From contig OZ007574.1 in assembly GCA_963931925.1 (NCBI GenBank), positions 31,964,461 to 32,028,460 on the forward strand: a stretch of DNA of 64,000 nucleotides, read 5' to 3'. A program made the translations under genes and the position numbers. How positions within the stretch are numbered: the stretch's first letter is position 1; each line of letters starts with the position of its first letter. This DNA is from Onchidella celtica. Lineage: Eukaryota > Mollusca > Gastropoda > Systellommatophora > Onchidiidae. Shown here in pieces: positions 1 through 11,466 of this stretch. The notes beneath the pieces were generated by a model. It had not been told where the DNA came from. It did no database searches and worked only from the letters and a program-made list of their open reading frames with translations.

Positions 1-1671
1 ACAGGAAGGCTATTTTTGGAAAGGAAGCTCAGGCAAAAAGATGGATAGAACATTTTAACAGCCTCTTGAACAGACCTCCACCAAGCAACCCACCCGACAT
101 TCTACCCACAAGAAATGATTTACCGATCAGTTGCGACCCTCCGACTAAAGCAGAGATTAATGATGCCATAAAGCAGTTAAATCGAGGCAAGGCAGCTGGA
201 CCAGACCAGATCCCACCAGAGGCGCTGAAGGCAGATGCTGCTGGGGCTGCAGAGGGTCTGCACTCACTATTCTCGAGGATTTGGATCGGAGGCAAGTTTC
301 CAAAGGACTGGAAGGAAGGACACCTCGTGAAGCTCCCAAAAAAAGGGGACCTCAGCAATTGTAGTAACTACAGAGGAATCACACTTCTCTCCATCCCAGG
401 AAAGGTTTTCAATCGGATTATTCTCAAGCGAATACAGAATGCAACAGACCAAAAACTTCGCGAGGAGCAAGCTGGTTTCAGGAGTAATCGATCAACCACC
501 GACCAGATCGCCACGCTGAGAATCATAGTAGAGCAGTCGCTAGAGTGGAACTCCCAACTGATAGTGAACTTCCTTGACTACGAGAAGGCCTTTGATAGCA
601 TCGATAGAGAAACACTGTGGAGAATATTGAGACATTATGGAATCCCAGAGAAGATGGTGAATCTTATCAAGAGCATGTACGAGGGGACAAGTTGCAGAGT
701 CGTACATGATGGTGAGCTTACTGACAGCTTTGATATCAAGACTGGTGTTAGGCAGGGTTGTTTGCTGTCCCCATTTCTGTTTATCCTGGTGATTGATTGG
801 CTTATGAAAGAAACCACCAGTGGAGGAAGAAATGGCATACAATGGACCCCATGGACACAGCTGGACGATCTAGATTTTGCAGATGACTTGGCACTATTGT
901 CGCACACACACGACCAGATGCAAGCAAAGACTACAGCTCTAAACAAAATTTCAGAATCTATTGGATTGAGGATACATCCCGCGAAGTCGAAGGTCCTAAA
1001 AATTGTTGCACCCCTAAGCGAACAAGTCACAGTAGGAGATCAACCACTGGAAGATGTAGAGTCCTTCTGCTATCTTGGTAGTATCATTGACAATAAGGGA
1101 GGAACAGAGGCAGAAGTCAAAGCACGAATTGGAAAGGCACAGGCAGCTTTCACATCCTTAAGCAAGATTTGGAGAACCAAGGATATATCTCTAAAAACAA
1201 AGCTGAGGATATTCAACTCGAACGTGAAGTCAGTCCTGTTGTATGGATGTGAGACTTGGAATGCGTCCCAGGCCTGCATAAAGAGAATCCAAGTTTTCAT
1301 CAACAGATGTTTGAGGAAGCTACTTAAGATCAGATGGACAGACAAGGTCAGTAATGAAATTGTATGGAAAAGAACAAGACAGAACCCAGTCAGAGAGGAA
1401 ATTGGTAGGAGGCGATGGAGATGGATCGGCCACACTCTCAGGAGGCCAGGAAACAGCATCACGAAGAAGGTATTGGACTGGAATCCCCAGGGCAAGAGAT
1501 CAAGAGGAAGGCCGCGCGGAACGTGGAGAAGAGCCAGAGAAAATGATGTGCAACGAAGCGGAAAGACTTGGAATAATGTAAAGAGGCTGGCCCATGATAG
1601 AGAGGGATGGAAGGTGTTTGTTGGTGGCCTATACCCTGATCCAGGGTGAGAAAGGCAATGATGATGATGAT
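1..1671 (+). mobile_element. RTE-like non-LTR retrotransposon, copy 1 (5' part outside window)
   Basis: The window opens inside this element. It matches the 3' half of the full-length copy at 26518-29766 almost perfectly and ends in the same short 3' UTR (about 20 nt after the stop) and an ATG-triplet tail at about 1658-1671. A very short 3' UTR ending in a microsatellite-like tail fits RTE-type LINEs. Clade assignment is by organisation and motifs, not by phylogeny. The element sits just upstream of exon 1853-1929, probably in an intron of that host gene. Confidence 0.9.
3..1649 (+). CDS. Retrotransposon polyprotein, reverse transcriptase and C-terminal part (partial)
   Basis: The frame is open from base 3, so the true start lies left of the window; this part corresponds to residues 458-1005 of the copy-2 protein. 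Visible RT blocks include [33 protein letters not shown] and the catalytic [11 protein letters not shown], followed by YLGSIID. The C-terminal region has [13 protein letters not shown] and a basic [10 protein letters not shown] stretch typical of this kind of LINE. I see essentially one residue difference from copy 2 (Thr for Ala in ILP-T-RND), so both copies derive from a very recent source. The endonuclease half is not in the window. No frameshift or stop is seen, so the visible part could be functional. Confidence 0.92.
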   Translation, partial: RKAIFGKEAQAKRWIEHFNSLLNRPPPSNPPDILPTRNDLPISCDPPTKAEINDAIKQLNRGKAAGPDQIPPEALKADAAGAAEGLHSLFSRIWIGGKFPKDWKEGHLVKLPKKGDLSNCSNYRGITLLSIPGKVFNRIILKRIQNATDQKLREEQAGFRSNRSTTDQIATLRIIVEQSLEWNSQLIVNFLDYEKAFDSIDRETLWRILRHYGIPEKMVNLIKSMYEGTSCRVVHDGELTDSFDIKTGVRQGCLLSPFLFILVIDWLMKETTSGGRNGIQWTPWTQLDDLDFADDLALLSHTHDQMQAKTTALNKISESIGLRIHPAKSKVLKIVAPLSEQVTVGDQPLEDVESFCYLGSIIDNKGGTEAEVKARIGKAQAAFTSLSKIWRTKDISLKTKLRIFNSNVKSVLLYGCETWNASQACIKRIQVFINRCLRKLLKIRWTDKVSNEIVWKRTRQNPVREEIGRRRWRWIGHTLRRPGNSITKKVLDWNPQGKRSRGRPRGTWRRARENDVQRSGKTWNNVKRLAHDREGWKVFVGGLYPDPG

Positions 1672-1852
1672 AACTGAAAAGCGTATGTAAGCTCCTCCAG
1701 AAACTCCTTCTCGCTCCAAGTGCATTTTTTGTATGCTAGGATCAAACCCCCTGCTCCTTATACTGTTTACTAGTTTTTCTGCATATTATTCCAACTCCAC
1801 TCATGCAATGTGCAGTATGTAATGTTGAATATATTATGTATTTGCTGTTTAG

Positions 1853-3067
1853 GACTGGGCAAAATTGGGGTGGATCTGCCAGTAACTGGTGATGTCAGAT
1901 TCCACAATACAAAGCTGACCATGCAAGAGGTAGGTCTCAGTCTCAAAGAGTTTTCCAGATCTTAGCCTCTTGGGACAGAATGGGGAAGTGTGGCGGAGGA
2001 ATACAGATTTACAATCTGGAAAATGAAAATTTCAGTGCAGTTGAGGAATGGGTGAAAAGAGGGTATTAGAATGTGCCATATGCAACCAAGTTATTTTAAT
2101 TTACTCTCAGGTTCATGTAATTTCTATACTTTCCTCATGACAAATTTCGTTGACCCACTATGTTAGGGAAATAACTGGTATGTGATGCATTTTCAGTTTC
2201 TAGGATGCACAGAAACATAAACACTGTCACTAGGCTATACGAAGATATGCTTGTGAACAGAACCTGGTATTGGCCCATTGCCTTTAAATGCCCTTCATCA
2301 AATCGTGGTCCATTTCACATACTAATGTACCAATGATTTTGATGCCTTTGAATTATGACTACCATATCATTGCTTGTGGTGAGACCTATACTCTCACAAA
2401 GTGACATATCAATACCTTTAATAGTTTTGTAAGCCGGAACATTCTGCCACATGCTTGCCTCAAGGAAATCTCATTCACCACCAATAGTTTTAAACACTGT
2501 CTTGCAAAATGGGAAAACAATTGCTACGCCAGTAATGGAGATAGACGATGAAATGTATTTTAACAAGATGCCCACGTTCGCTTTGTTTTGAAACAGGCTG
2601 TTATTTCAAATTTATGTGTGACACGAGAAGGCACCATAGTTGAATTGTTTTCAGATCAAATGTTCAATATATTTCAGCTGTACCATACTGTAATTAAATA
2701 GCTGTCAGGAAAACAGTTTGGTTATCTTCTGTTTACAATAAAATGTAAAGCAATTTCATTCTTTACAGTTGCAGATAAATTATTAGCATCTCTGACAGTC
2801 AGACCGTCCACCAAAGGCCTTTGAAGACAGTTGTATTGTAGAATTTTATCCATGACTTCAGTGATTCTTAAGCAATGGCATATTGAGGGAAATTTTCAAG
2901 AAGTTATTTTCTTTCTGTAAGTTTATCTAATAGGTTAAGCAGATGAAATTTACATTCTTGATAAAATGTGCTTACAGGGTGTCCTGCTTGTGTCGAGCGA
3001 TGTGGACTATGAGAAAGACTACGACACTCTGAGGTTTTCACCCGAAGTTAAGAAGCAGAACCTGTAA
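1853..3067 (+). CDS. Last two coding exons of an unrecognised host gene
   Basis: Exon 1853-1929 (77 nt) follows a TTTAG acceptor and ends at a GAG/GTAGGT donor. Exon 2978-3067 follows a CTTACAG acceptor and ends in TAA. The first exon carries 2 nt of a split codon, then reads LGKIGVDLPVTGDVRF...TMQE. It joins in phase 0 to GVLLVSSDVDYEKDYD...VKKQNL-stop. The combined C-terminus is about 54 residues, acidic with a basic tail, with no signal peptide, membrane segment or motif I can name. Upstream exons must lie left of the window, with retrotransposon copy 1 in the intervening intron. Conserved-looking codons, consensus splice sites and a poly(A) signal downstream support a real gene. I do not recognise the family. 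Confidence 0.6.
2337..2440 (+). repeat. Dispersed repeat family A, copy 1 (intronic)
   Basis: The string around GACTACC...ATTGCTT...GAGA...TCTCACAAAGTGACATATCAATA recurs at 8416-8580 and 10421-10580 in the same orientation with moderate divergence. It lies between the two terminal exons of the left-edge gene. No coding potential; probably an old interspersed repeat. Confidence 0.6.
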
Positions 3068-3420
3068 TCTTCTTGTTAGATAGATGCTGAACTAGGGCCT
3101 GCTGTAAAGTGGCTGTTCTTCCAGTTATTTCAATCAACTCTTTGTGTATATAGACGGGAGATTTACCCTAACATCTATGTGGCACTGCAGAAGCTTCACC
3201 TGAAAATTAGCATACTCTATCTCCACTGATTTTCTGTTTTTGATGTCTTCTCACAAACATTTGTACATGTTGGATAAATTTGCAATATTAAATATTTTAT
3301 GCTTTAATTATATTGCCTCTCTGATTGTGTTTCTGAGGAGCTTTGAAAATGCTTCATACAAATAGCATTATGATTTGAATCATAGTTTGAAGTTTTACAA
3401 TAAAAGGGTTCCTTCATTCT
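3068..3420 (+). other. 3' UTR and poly(A) signal of the gene ending at 3067
   Basis: AT-rich sequence follows the TAA. AATAAA occurs at 3399-3404, giving a 3' UTR of about 340-360 nt. An earlier weak AT-rich stretch near 3290-3310 could be an alternative. Confidence 0.45.
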
Positions 3421-4458
3421 GATCTAGACACTGTGATAACTTTGCTTTCCCAGGGTACCATTTTCTTTTCTTTTTAAATTGCAGTTAAGCGTCACGATGC
3501 CTTATGGCATATTTTTATAAATTTCATTAGCTACATTCATTTTCTTGTAGGACCTGCATGTAATGAATTTTAATTGGAAAAGTTTACAGTGAGGCGTCTG
3601 TTGAAAATATTCTGTTTTGTATCCAAAAATATTACAATCACTTATACAATCATGTTATTCTCTGAAGATGTTGGCGCCTCCAGATGAAAATGTGTACATG
3701 TATATCTATGGCACAATCATATATTACAATCATATTACTTTGAAAACTGCAATGCAAAACTATCATTGGTTTCCTTCATCATAATTATAATAAATACTAA
3801 ATCTTATGGGACATAGAGATGTAAATTCAAGATTTGCCTTGAGCTCTTTCCTTCTCCTACTTAGAATGAATTTTCCATCCACCCATTCTGCTTCCAGCGG
3901 AACGATGATAAAATTAATTGAATATGACTTAGAATGGAAAATTTGTCAAAATCAAACGTTGACAGTTACATTGTGAATTATGGTCCCTGTTGTTGAAATT
4001 TTGTAGATGCTTTTCACTGCATTTTCCTGTGCATCTCACATAAAAGCACGTTTTCTGTGACGATTGTTTATGATCAAAGCGATATATTATTCTGTATCAG
4101 GGCATTCCTATAAATATTTGAGATGTCTTTGACGACATTCTATGCTTGCGGATGTTAATGTTCTTTGGGGATCTCCTGCCCCTCGGCTGGCCATTCTTGA
4201 ATTCACAAGAACTGTCCAACCCAAGAGAGCATTCCAAAATAACCATTTTCAGATATGGCAGTTTTCTTTCTCAATGTATTTTCGTAGTCGATTTGATTTG
4301 TGCAGGAAGTAAGATTTTTTTTAAAAAAAAAAGAAAGGCACGTTGTAATAACAAGTATAAAGCTTCCAAGTTTCACTTTTTGTTCAGTAAGAAGCTAACA
4401 ATAGTTCATTTCATGTCACCTTGGACAAGACTGTTCAATAGGCTTCATATTCCACTGT
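3421..4458. other. AT-rich intergenic stretch, no gene seen
   Basis: No ORF with recognisable features, no tRNA and no clear repeat. Only low-complexity A/T runs. Confidence 0.5.
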
Positions 4459-4637
4459 AAAAATGTGGCAGAAAGAAAAGGTTGCATGTTCCTAAGTCTC
4501 ATGTAAGAATATGTTGTAGACACAGTGCATTTCAACACAAAGAAATTGGAAAGATTGTTTTTGTTTTAACATGTCCGCATTGTTTTTTAGGTGACGCTTT
4601 GCAACATGCAACCTTTTCTTTTTTTTGCCACATTTTT
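4459..4637. repeat. Foldback element (inverted repeat arms of about 32-35 bp)
   Basis: Left arm 4459-4490 (AAAAATGTGGCA... GGTTGCATGTT) is complementary to right arm 4603-4637 with a few mismatches and small indels, around a spacer of about 112 nt. Sequence from about 4590 to 4700 (ending with a CAAGCCTT...GATTTTCAGTGG segment) is related to 8295-8402. The structure therefore belongs to a dispersed family rather than a unique regulatory hairpin. Confidence 0.6.
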
Positions 4638-4639
4638 AT

Positions 4640-7424
4640 TTCAAGCCTTGCTGTGATCCCACCGATTTTCAGTGGCTTTCACGATATTTTGTCTACATTT
4701 CACTGTTAAATCACTGTTGTTTCTGTTGTACATTCACATCTTCATGGCAAATATGTATCATAATGATCATGAAAATCATTACATGTTTGTTATTCTCATG
4801 TTAACTCAGTTTACCCTAAAGGTTAGCAATTGTCCGAAGAAAACAAGTGAGGAAATGTGAACTCCACAGTTTTAAAATCACATTTGGCATGAATAAATCT
4901 CTCAGCGCCATGGTTGGGAGGCTGATAACTCATAAATGCTTAGATCTACTTCACATTACGAAGATTTTTTGTGTGCTTATTGAGATAAAGGCATCTTTTT
5001 TTTTTCCCATGTTGAACCTACCTCTTAGTAGCCCAGGGAAAGAATGCATCTTCTGAGATTTTTTTGTTGCGTTGATTTTTCACTGAGCCACATCTCCCAC
5101 CAAAAATGTACTATTGTGTGATTCTTCACTTTTGAGTTTTTTTTGCCAACATGTTAAATCTGTCAGTTTTATATGTGAGTAGACCAGGCTCAGGGTGAGA
5201 GACCAAATTCCTGCAAAAGAAAAAAAAAACTCAAGAGGGGTGAAAATTTTGTATGGAAATTGAGATTTGCTTAAAATATGAGAGATGAAGCCATTTTCTG
5301 CCGTTTGTTAAAATTACTTGCTTAAAACCATCTTAGAAATATTTTATTCAGATTTTTTAAAGACATATAAAAATTTCACCCTGAGCCCGCTTTCGCCAGA
5401 TCCGCTCACATACCTTATTTTCTGATTCAGTAGTACTTGCATGAAACATTCCAATGTCGTAGTTAATTTTTGATATCTCTTCCAATTATTTTTATTTAAA
5501 GTTGTCATTACAGAACTATATAGGCCCTACAGTTTTTTGTTTTTTTTTCTTAATGTATATATTTCATAAAGCTTTGAAAATAATATCCTTCTGTAAAAAC
5601 CATTCAGAATGTTCTGTCGTTCTCCTAATTTTCACCGAATATGTATGTGTGGTATTATAGAGATGGATGTTAATCTTTTCACATCGCGCAGCTCGCGAGT
5701 TGTACCTTCCTTCCTTCTGAGAGCTCTTATTTCAGAGTAATTATTCCCTGCATGGACAGGGTTTACCAAGAAGTTTGAAAATCCACAATTAATATAATAC
5801 AGAAATAAACTTACATTATATATCACTGTGTAGGTAATTAAGGGTGGAATATAGGACAACATTACATCCTCTTTGCAAACAAATGTTGTACTGTGTGTAA
5901 TGCGTAATTTACAAACTTGGGGTTGAGTGGAATGGTGTGAAAAGATTGGGAGAACAATCACGCAGTTGTGTCTCGATCAGTTGTAAAGTGGATCACTCAG
6001 GCATTGCATGCAGTTTTGTAAATGATTACAGACAAATAAAAAACAATGATAACTTGCTGTTACCACAACACTAACACATAACAGATCTCGAGATAGTCAC
6101 TGATAGTAACAAAACCATGTGACTTGACACATAAAGACATTGAGGCAGTTCAAATTAGAAGGGATCTAAGTGCCATTTGACTGCTTTTGGGTGAAAAAAA
6201 CAAAAAACATCATTTCAGTATGAACCAATCAAATTCAGTGAACATCTGTAACCTGACAACTTTTTTTTATCCCACTCTTTTCCATTTTCCTGGTTGCTAT
6301 TTTTAGCATGTTAAGGTTACGAGGATTCACCTCATGTAAATAGTTTTAAATGTTCGTATTTGGCACATACACCCCTTCTAATTCTAACCCCCTCAACTGA
6401 ACAAACCCCCCAAAAAATGAAAGAAGTTAAGCTTGAGAAAAAAACTTGATAAATATATTCTTTATTGATGATGTGTGCATTGCCTAGAATGAAAGGGTTA
6501 TTTGCAAAAGAATATCAAATATCAAAACTCATTCCCATATAATTATATACTCCATTCACACCATTTGCCTATCTCTTTGCCTCCTTTCTATTTTCTCGGA
6601 ATAATTTTTCATTAACCCTTTCTTTCCCCAAAAATTCTTGCAATACTATTTCTTCATGCCATCCTGTGGATGTCAAAGGGCCTTGCAAGGCTTTGAGATA
6701 TGCAATGACAGACCTATTCAACCTCTAATGCCTCGCCTTCCATTTTTGAAACGCATCACCTTAAGCCGAATATTCTATATTCGCGATGCTTTTTAATTTA
6801 TCTCTATGAATTAGTCCTCTCTAAAAGCTATAATAAATTCCCAGAATAAATATGTACGCTTTGGCATTCAAATTACTATTTCAAATCATTTTTTTATGTT
6901 TCCCAATTTGTGCCTGGGCATGAGAGGGTCAAAATCCCTTCAAATTTTTTCAGTCATTCCATTTAGTCATGTCACAGAATAATAAGGGGTTTAAAATGTC
7001 TGCAAAGTGACAGTGACACAGAGGAAGATTGCATGAAAACAGGAAAATGTACAATAAAAATGCCAAAGAAAAACACAAACAACTCCCACATGAAAACAAC
7101 GGTTGCAGTTTTGTACGGCAAAGCATTCTGTCCCTGCCATCCTAGTTACATCTGTATCTCCTACTTTCAACTCTCATGTGGTCACTCCATCCGAGCAGAA
7201 ACTGGCTGGACATAAAAATAAACAATTCAAAATGCTCTTTAAAAAAACAACAGAGAATGTGGAAGTTGAGAATTTTAAACCAATTCATGTGACACACTGT
7301 TAGCTGGCAAAAGCAAGACACCACTGCCCAGCCCCAGTCATAAGTATTCTATCTTTTTATTTTTCCTTATGAAAATTTACATTTTTACATTCGACATCTA
7401 ATCTGTTGATATATTTATTTGCTT
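4640..7424. other. AT-rich intergenic stretch, no supported gene
   Basis: Many short ORFs without motifs; homopolymer A/T runs are frequent. Two related segments (about 5150-5260 and 5340-5410) each contain a CCCTGAGC-type core on opposite strands, but I could not define an element. Confidence 0.4.
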
Positions 7425-7508
7425 TCTCACAGACACATGCCTTGTATCTAATTCTCACAGTCACATGCCTTGTATCTAATTCTCACAGTCACATGCCTTG
7501 TATCTAAT
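7425..7508 (+). repeat. 28-bp tandem repeat, three units
   Basis: Three consecutive 28-bp units starting TCTCACAG(A/T)CACATGCC and ending TATCTAAT; one substitution distinguishes the first unit from the other two. Confidence 0.9.
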
Positions 7509-8294
7509 GTACATGTATTCTTTAATGTAAAATTTCAAGCCATAAAAATATTATTTTTTTTTAGTGTAATGACAATTTGTAGAAGCAAATTATGACTGAG
7601 TTCTGAGGCCAATGACATCTTGCTCACTGAGGACAATGCATTGGTTTATCCCTAGGCACCCATAGAGGTAAAACTGTTCATGTTTGAAACTGAAATGACT
7701 GATCAATTGACAACTAATACACATCTTCCTGCATTTCACTTCAATGAACATGATTTTCAAGATGTTTTTCAAGACAATGTCACCTGTGAATACAAATCCT
7801 ACCCATACCATTAACATTTCACAGTCACAGTGCCAAGTACCCTTCTTTCAAAGTCTGGGAGAGCCAATGATGTTGCAATGCAAAGAAAATTAAAAACTTA
7901 CAGTATGGAGAAATTTGGCAGAGGGAAAAACAACTGCACCATAACGAGAATTCACAGTTGCACAATTACTCCACTGTCATAAGACCATATGCATGCTCGA
8001 TCAATATCTCTAGAGCTGGAAACTACGGATTAAGAATGCATTTCATCACCCATCTCACACAGAGGCTTTGTAGGAATGCATCACTTTGAGCCACCATATA
8101 CCGACTGGCGTACTGCGTTCTGAGAATCCAAGTTTGGGACTCGCAGATGATAAGTATCCGCATTTGTTAAACGTCCTTCGATTTTTATATTTGTTTAATT
8201 TTCTATCCTGTCACAATTTTTTTCCTGAAGGAGGTTATAATGCCGAACACTTAATTTGTCTTTGCTTTTCCTTTGGATTTCATTGTATCGTTTC

Positions 8295-8402
8295 TGTATT
8301 ATTTCCTAAGCCAGGCTTTGCCATGTAAAACGTTTTCTTTTTGGTACATTTTGACTTTACTTCAAGCCTTACTGCAACCCCACAGATTTTCAGTGGTTTT
8401 TA
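8295..8402 (+). repeat. Relative of the 4590-4700 repeat
   Basis: Shares ordered blocks with 4590-4700, including CAAGCCTTACTG(C/T) and GATTTTCAGTGG, and runs directly into dispersed repeat A copy 2. Confidence 0.5.
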
Positions 8403-8415
8403 TAAGATTTTTACA

Positions 8416-8580
8416 TTACAGGATGATGATTTTGGCAATTTTGAGCTATGACTACCTTAATATTGCTTGATATGAGTTTTATGTTCTCACAAAGTGACCT
8501 ATCAGTATCTTAATAATTCTGAAGTTTAAAGCAAAAATGCTTTTTCCAATTTCAAGAATGACAAAAGTGACCAAAACTTT
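8416..8580 (+). repeat. Dispersed repeat family A, copy 2
   Basis: Aligns with 10421-10580 over roughly 160 bp, including GTTCTCACAAA(A/G)TGAC and AATAACAAAAG-like segments, and with 2337-2440 over the first part. Confidence 0.6.
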
Positions 8581-8602
8581 GAAATATTCTACTATTAAAT
8601 GA

Positions 8603-10420
8603 AAAAAACTGTTGACAAGCCAGTATGTGAGATGGACATGTCCGATATATCAACTGGGAATTATCTGTCCTATAAAGCTGTTGAGTGCCAAAATTTGAAG
8701 CCCATCTCCTCCCTTAATTGGCAACCTACATTATTCAGATTTGGCATGATCATTCATGACCAATGAACTTAGGATCTGGTCATCTATAATACTTCCTTAC
8801 TTAGATTTTTTTCTATTCAATGGTTCCTCATATTGTTTCACTACTGGCCGAATAATTATTTGTGTTTTCTTCGTAGGCAAGATAGTTTGCAGCAAGCCAC
8901 TCAGGCCCTACTAAATATGAAGCCAGGGAAAACATGATATTTCTGTAAACTGGGGAGTAGGCTGGGTTCTCCTGCTTGTCTTCAATAAAGAGGCCCTACG
9001 AGTACTCTCTTATCTACCAGGAAGACAATTACAACAAAATGTTACTGTAGTTAGCGTTTTAATTCATTTATACATTCTCAACCATCACATTAGCGTAGAG
9101 GCAAGCTATCACACAGAATTTGCAACTGATTGCTTCTAAGAAAAGTATGAAATATGAAAATATGAATATGATAAAAACAAATGTACATGTACAAATAGAA
9201 CTTAAATAAATATAAAAATACATTATTTAGGAACATGTGCATCCTAATTCTTCTTTCCTTCATATTCACATCTCTTTTAAACACTGATTAATGGAACTTC
9301 CACACGCCTTTCATCCACTTTGATAAAAAAAAGAAAAAAAAAAGCCTTTTGCTGCCTTTAAGTTAAAAACCATTGCTTTGGAGAAAGATGATACAAAAGA
9401 AACCAAAAGAGCAATAAATTGTGCAAGCATGAAAATAATGGATAATCAGATACTTTCATTTGTACAAATTTTATACCTCAGAGAATAGAGTCTTGAAATA
9501 ACAAAACAGTAACACAAGGAAATAGGATGTAGACTTTTTTCTGTTCATTTACAAGTGACGTACTGTACAAATGCTTATTTACAAATCATTTTTTTTGTCA
9601 CATATTGCACACTATCACAAAAAAAAAAAAAAAAACATTAACGTGAAAATATTCTGTTATTACAACAAAAAACAAACAAAAAAATTGCGTGAGATAATTC
9701 TGCATAAAATTTGCTCTGCAAGGTTCATAGAGGACCTTGAAAAGCCTCGAAGAACAAAATTATTTTACATCTTGAAAAATCTTGAAAAACACATTTTCCA
9801 TCTCTGTCCCATTAGGAGAAAAAATCACTGACAGCACACACCTCTTTTTCCATATTAGCAATTTACTGATTTTACTTTGATACTGCCGTCAGTGGCATTA
9901 GTCACTTTGAAAACTATAAATTTCTTTTTCACACTGCGTTAATGTTACTTAGGCTCCACTACAGCAAATCTCAGCTGTCTGTGAAAACTTCCAATCATTC
10001 TAATGTGTAGATTTAGATTTGTTATCAACTTAATGAAAGTTAAAACAGCTCGCAAAGCACATGAAGCGCATTACTTATATAAAGATTATAAAAAATATAA
10101 AATATGACAATTTAATGCATGTCCTTGGTCCTTGAGAAACACTTATTATCCTGACTTACCAGAGAAAAGAAGTCCATAAAAGTATCCCGTTCTTCAATTC
10201 AAGTGCGGGTAGACAGGCTTACAACGATGTTTGGTGCACAAAATTGCTCACTAACGATTCATGAACTTATGAACAGATGCAGCAAAACATGACAGTTTTA
10301 CTTTAAACTTTTTCATTGATGAATTGAACAAAAATTTTAGACTAAGCCCATATGACTGACATTGGTTTTTTTGTTGGTTCAAATTATCGTCTACGTCACA
10401 TACTGGCGTGCCCAAAGTTT
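8603..10420. other. AT-rich stretch, no supported gene
   Basis: Poly(A) runs (for example near 9328-9342 and 9619-9635) and short unsupported ORFs only. Confidence 0.4.
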
Positions 10421-10580
10421 TGGTGGTTTTGAGCTGTAACTGCCTTATTATTGCTTCTGGTGAGATATTTGTTCTCACAAAATGACATATCGATATCTTT
10501 AATAGTTGTGAAGTCATAAGAAAAAATGTTTTTGCCACATCCGAGAATAACAAAAGAAACCACAACCTTGAAACGTTCTC
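10421..10580 (+). repeat. Dispersed repeat family A, copy 3
   Basis: Same orientation as the copies at 2337 and 8416. Best matched to copy 2, diverged by substitutions and small indels. Noncoding. Confidence 0.6.
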
Positions 10581-11466
10581 CCATGAAATAAGAATATACC
10601 AGGACATGAGCTGAACCAAGAAATGTTTGTTGGTAGTAAAAACTTCAGGCACAAAGAAAGTTACGCTTTTCACACTGACCTAACTGACTGATGTGAGAAA
10701 TTCTGCAAAACAACAGAGGTGAATTACTGATCACTACTTCAGATTTGTCATAATAATATATCAAATGTACATATAACCTGATATTCATCTGCCACGTTAC
10801 TAGATTCATTTTCATCACACTTCTGCACACAATTTGCATGAGTCACTAATCAACGAAGACAGATCTTCGTCACAGATCAATGATTATCATGCAAAGACAG
10901 GCAAATTTAAGGAAATGACAAATCTCATCTCTGCCACTTTTACAAAAACTGCTTTACCATGGTAAGGAATACATTTTAAAGATCAATTGGTATGCAGCGA
11001 TGATCTCAATGATAAGTAAATATTAAACTGAAAAGAAAACAGCCAATTAACTGGTACAAATTATATTATATCAAGAAATCATTCCATTAACGCATCACTG
11101 CCTATCTACAGAACCTTTGCATTTCAGAACATATTTTTTAGACAGGAAAAGAATGTATATACATCTATGATGCATTCAGTTTCAGGGATCTCTCAGACAG
11201 GACATCATCTTGGCTTTGATGGTTTTGATTTCCAAACTCATGTCTTGGTATTTTGTCAACTGCTGCAAATAAGTTTCCTGCAGCTCTTTGAGCAAGAATG
11301 TTTTTCCAGGATATTTCCAGGACTTTTTCCAGCACGGAAATGTTACATTCCAGGGCTTCATATTACATAAAATTGAGAGAAAACTGGCAACTGAAATCTG
11401 ATGGTTTGTTATTTTCATGTATTTCGGTGTTTTCTAAACCCAAAGAGAATTCCTGATAAGTGCATG

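Noticed and set aside
4146-4860. Series of overlapping small open frames
   Set aside because: No motif, no splice context, AT-rich low-complexity translation, partly within a foldback repeat.
7425-7508. CRISPR-like array
   Set aside because: Direct head-to-tail 28-bp tandem repeats without spacers, in animal DNA.
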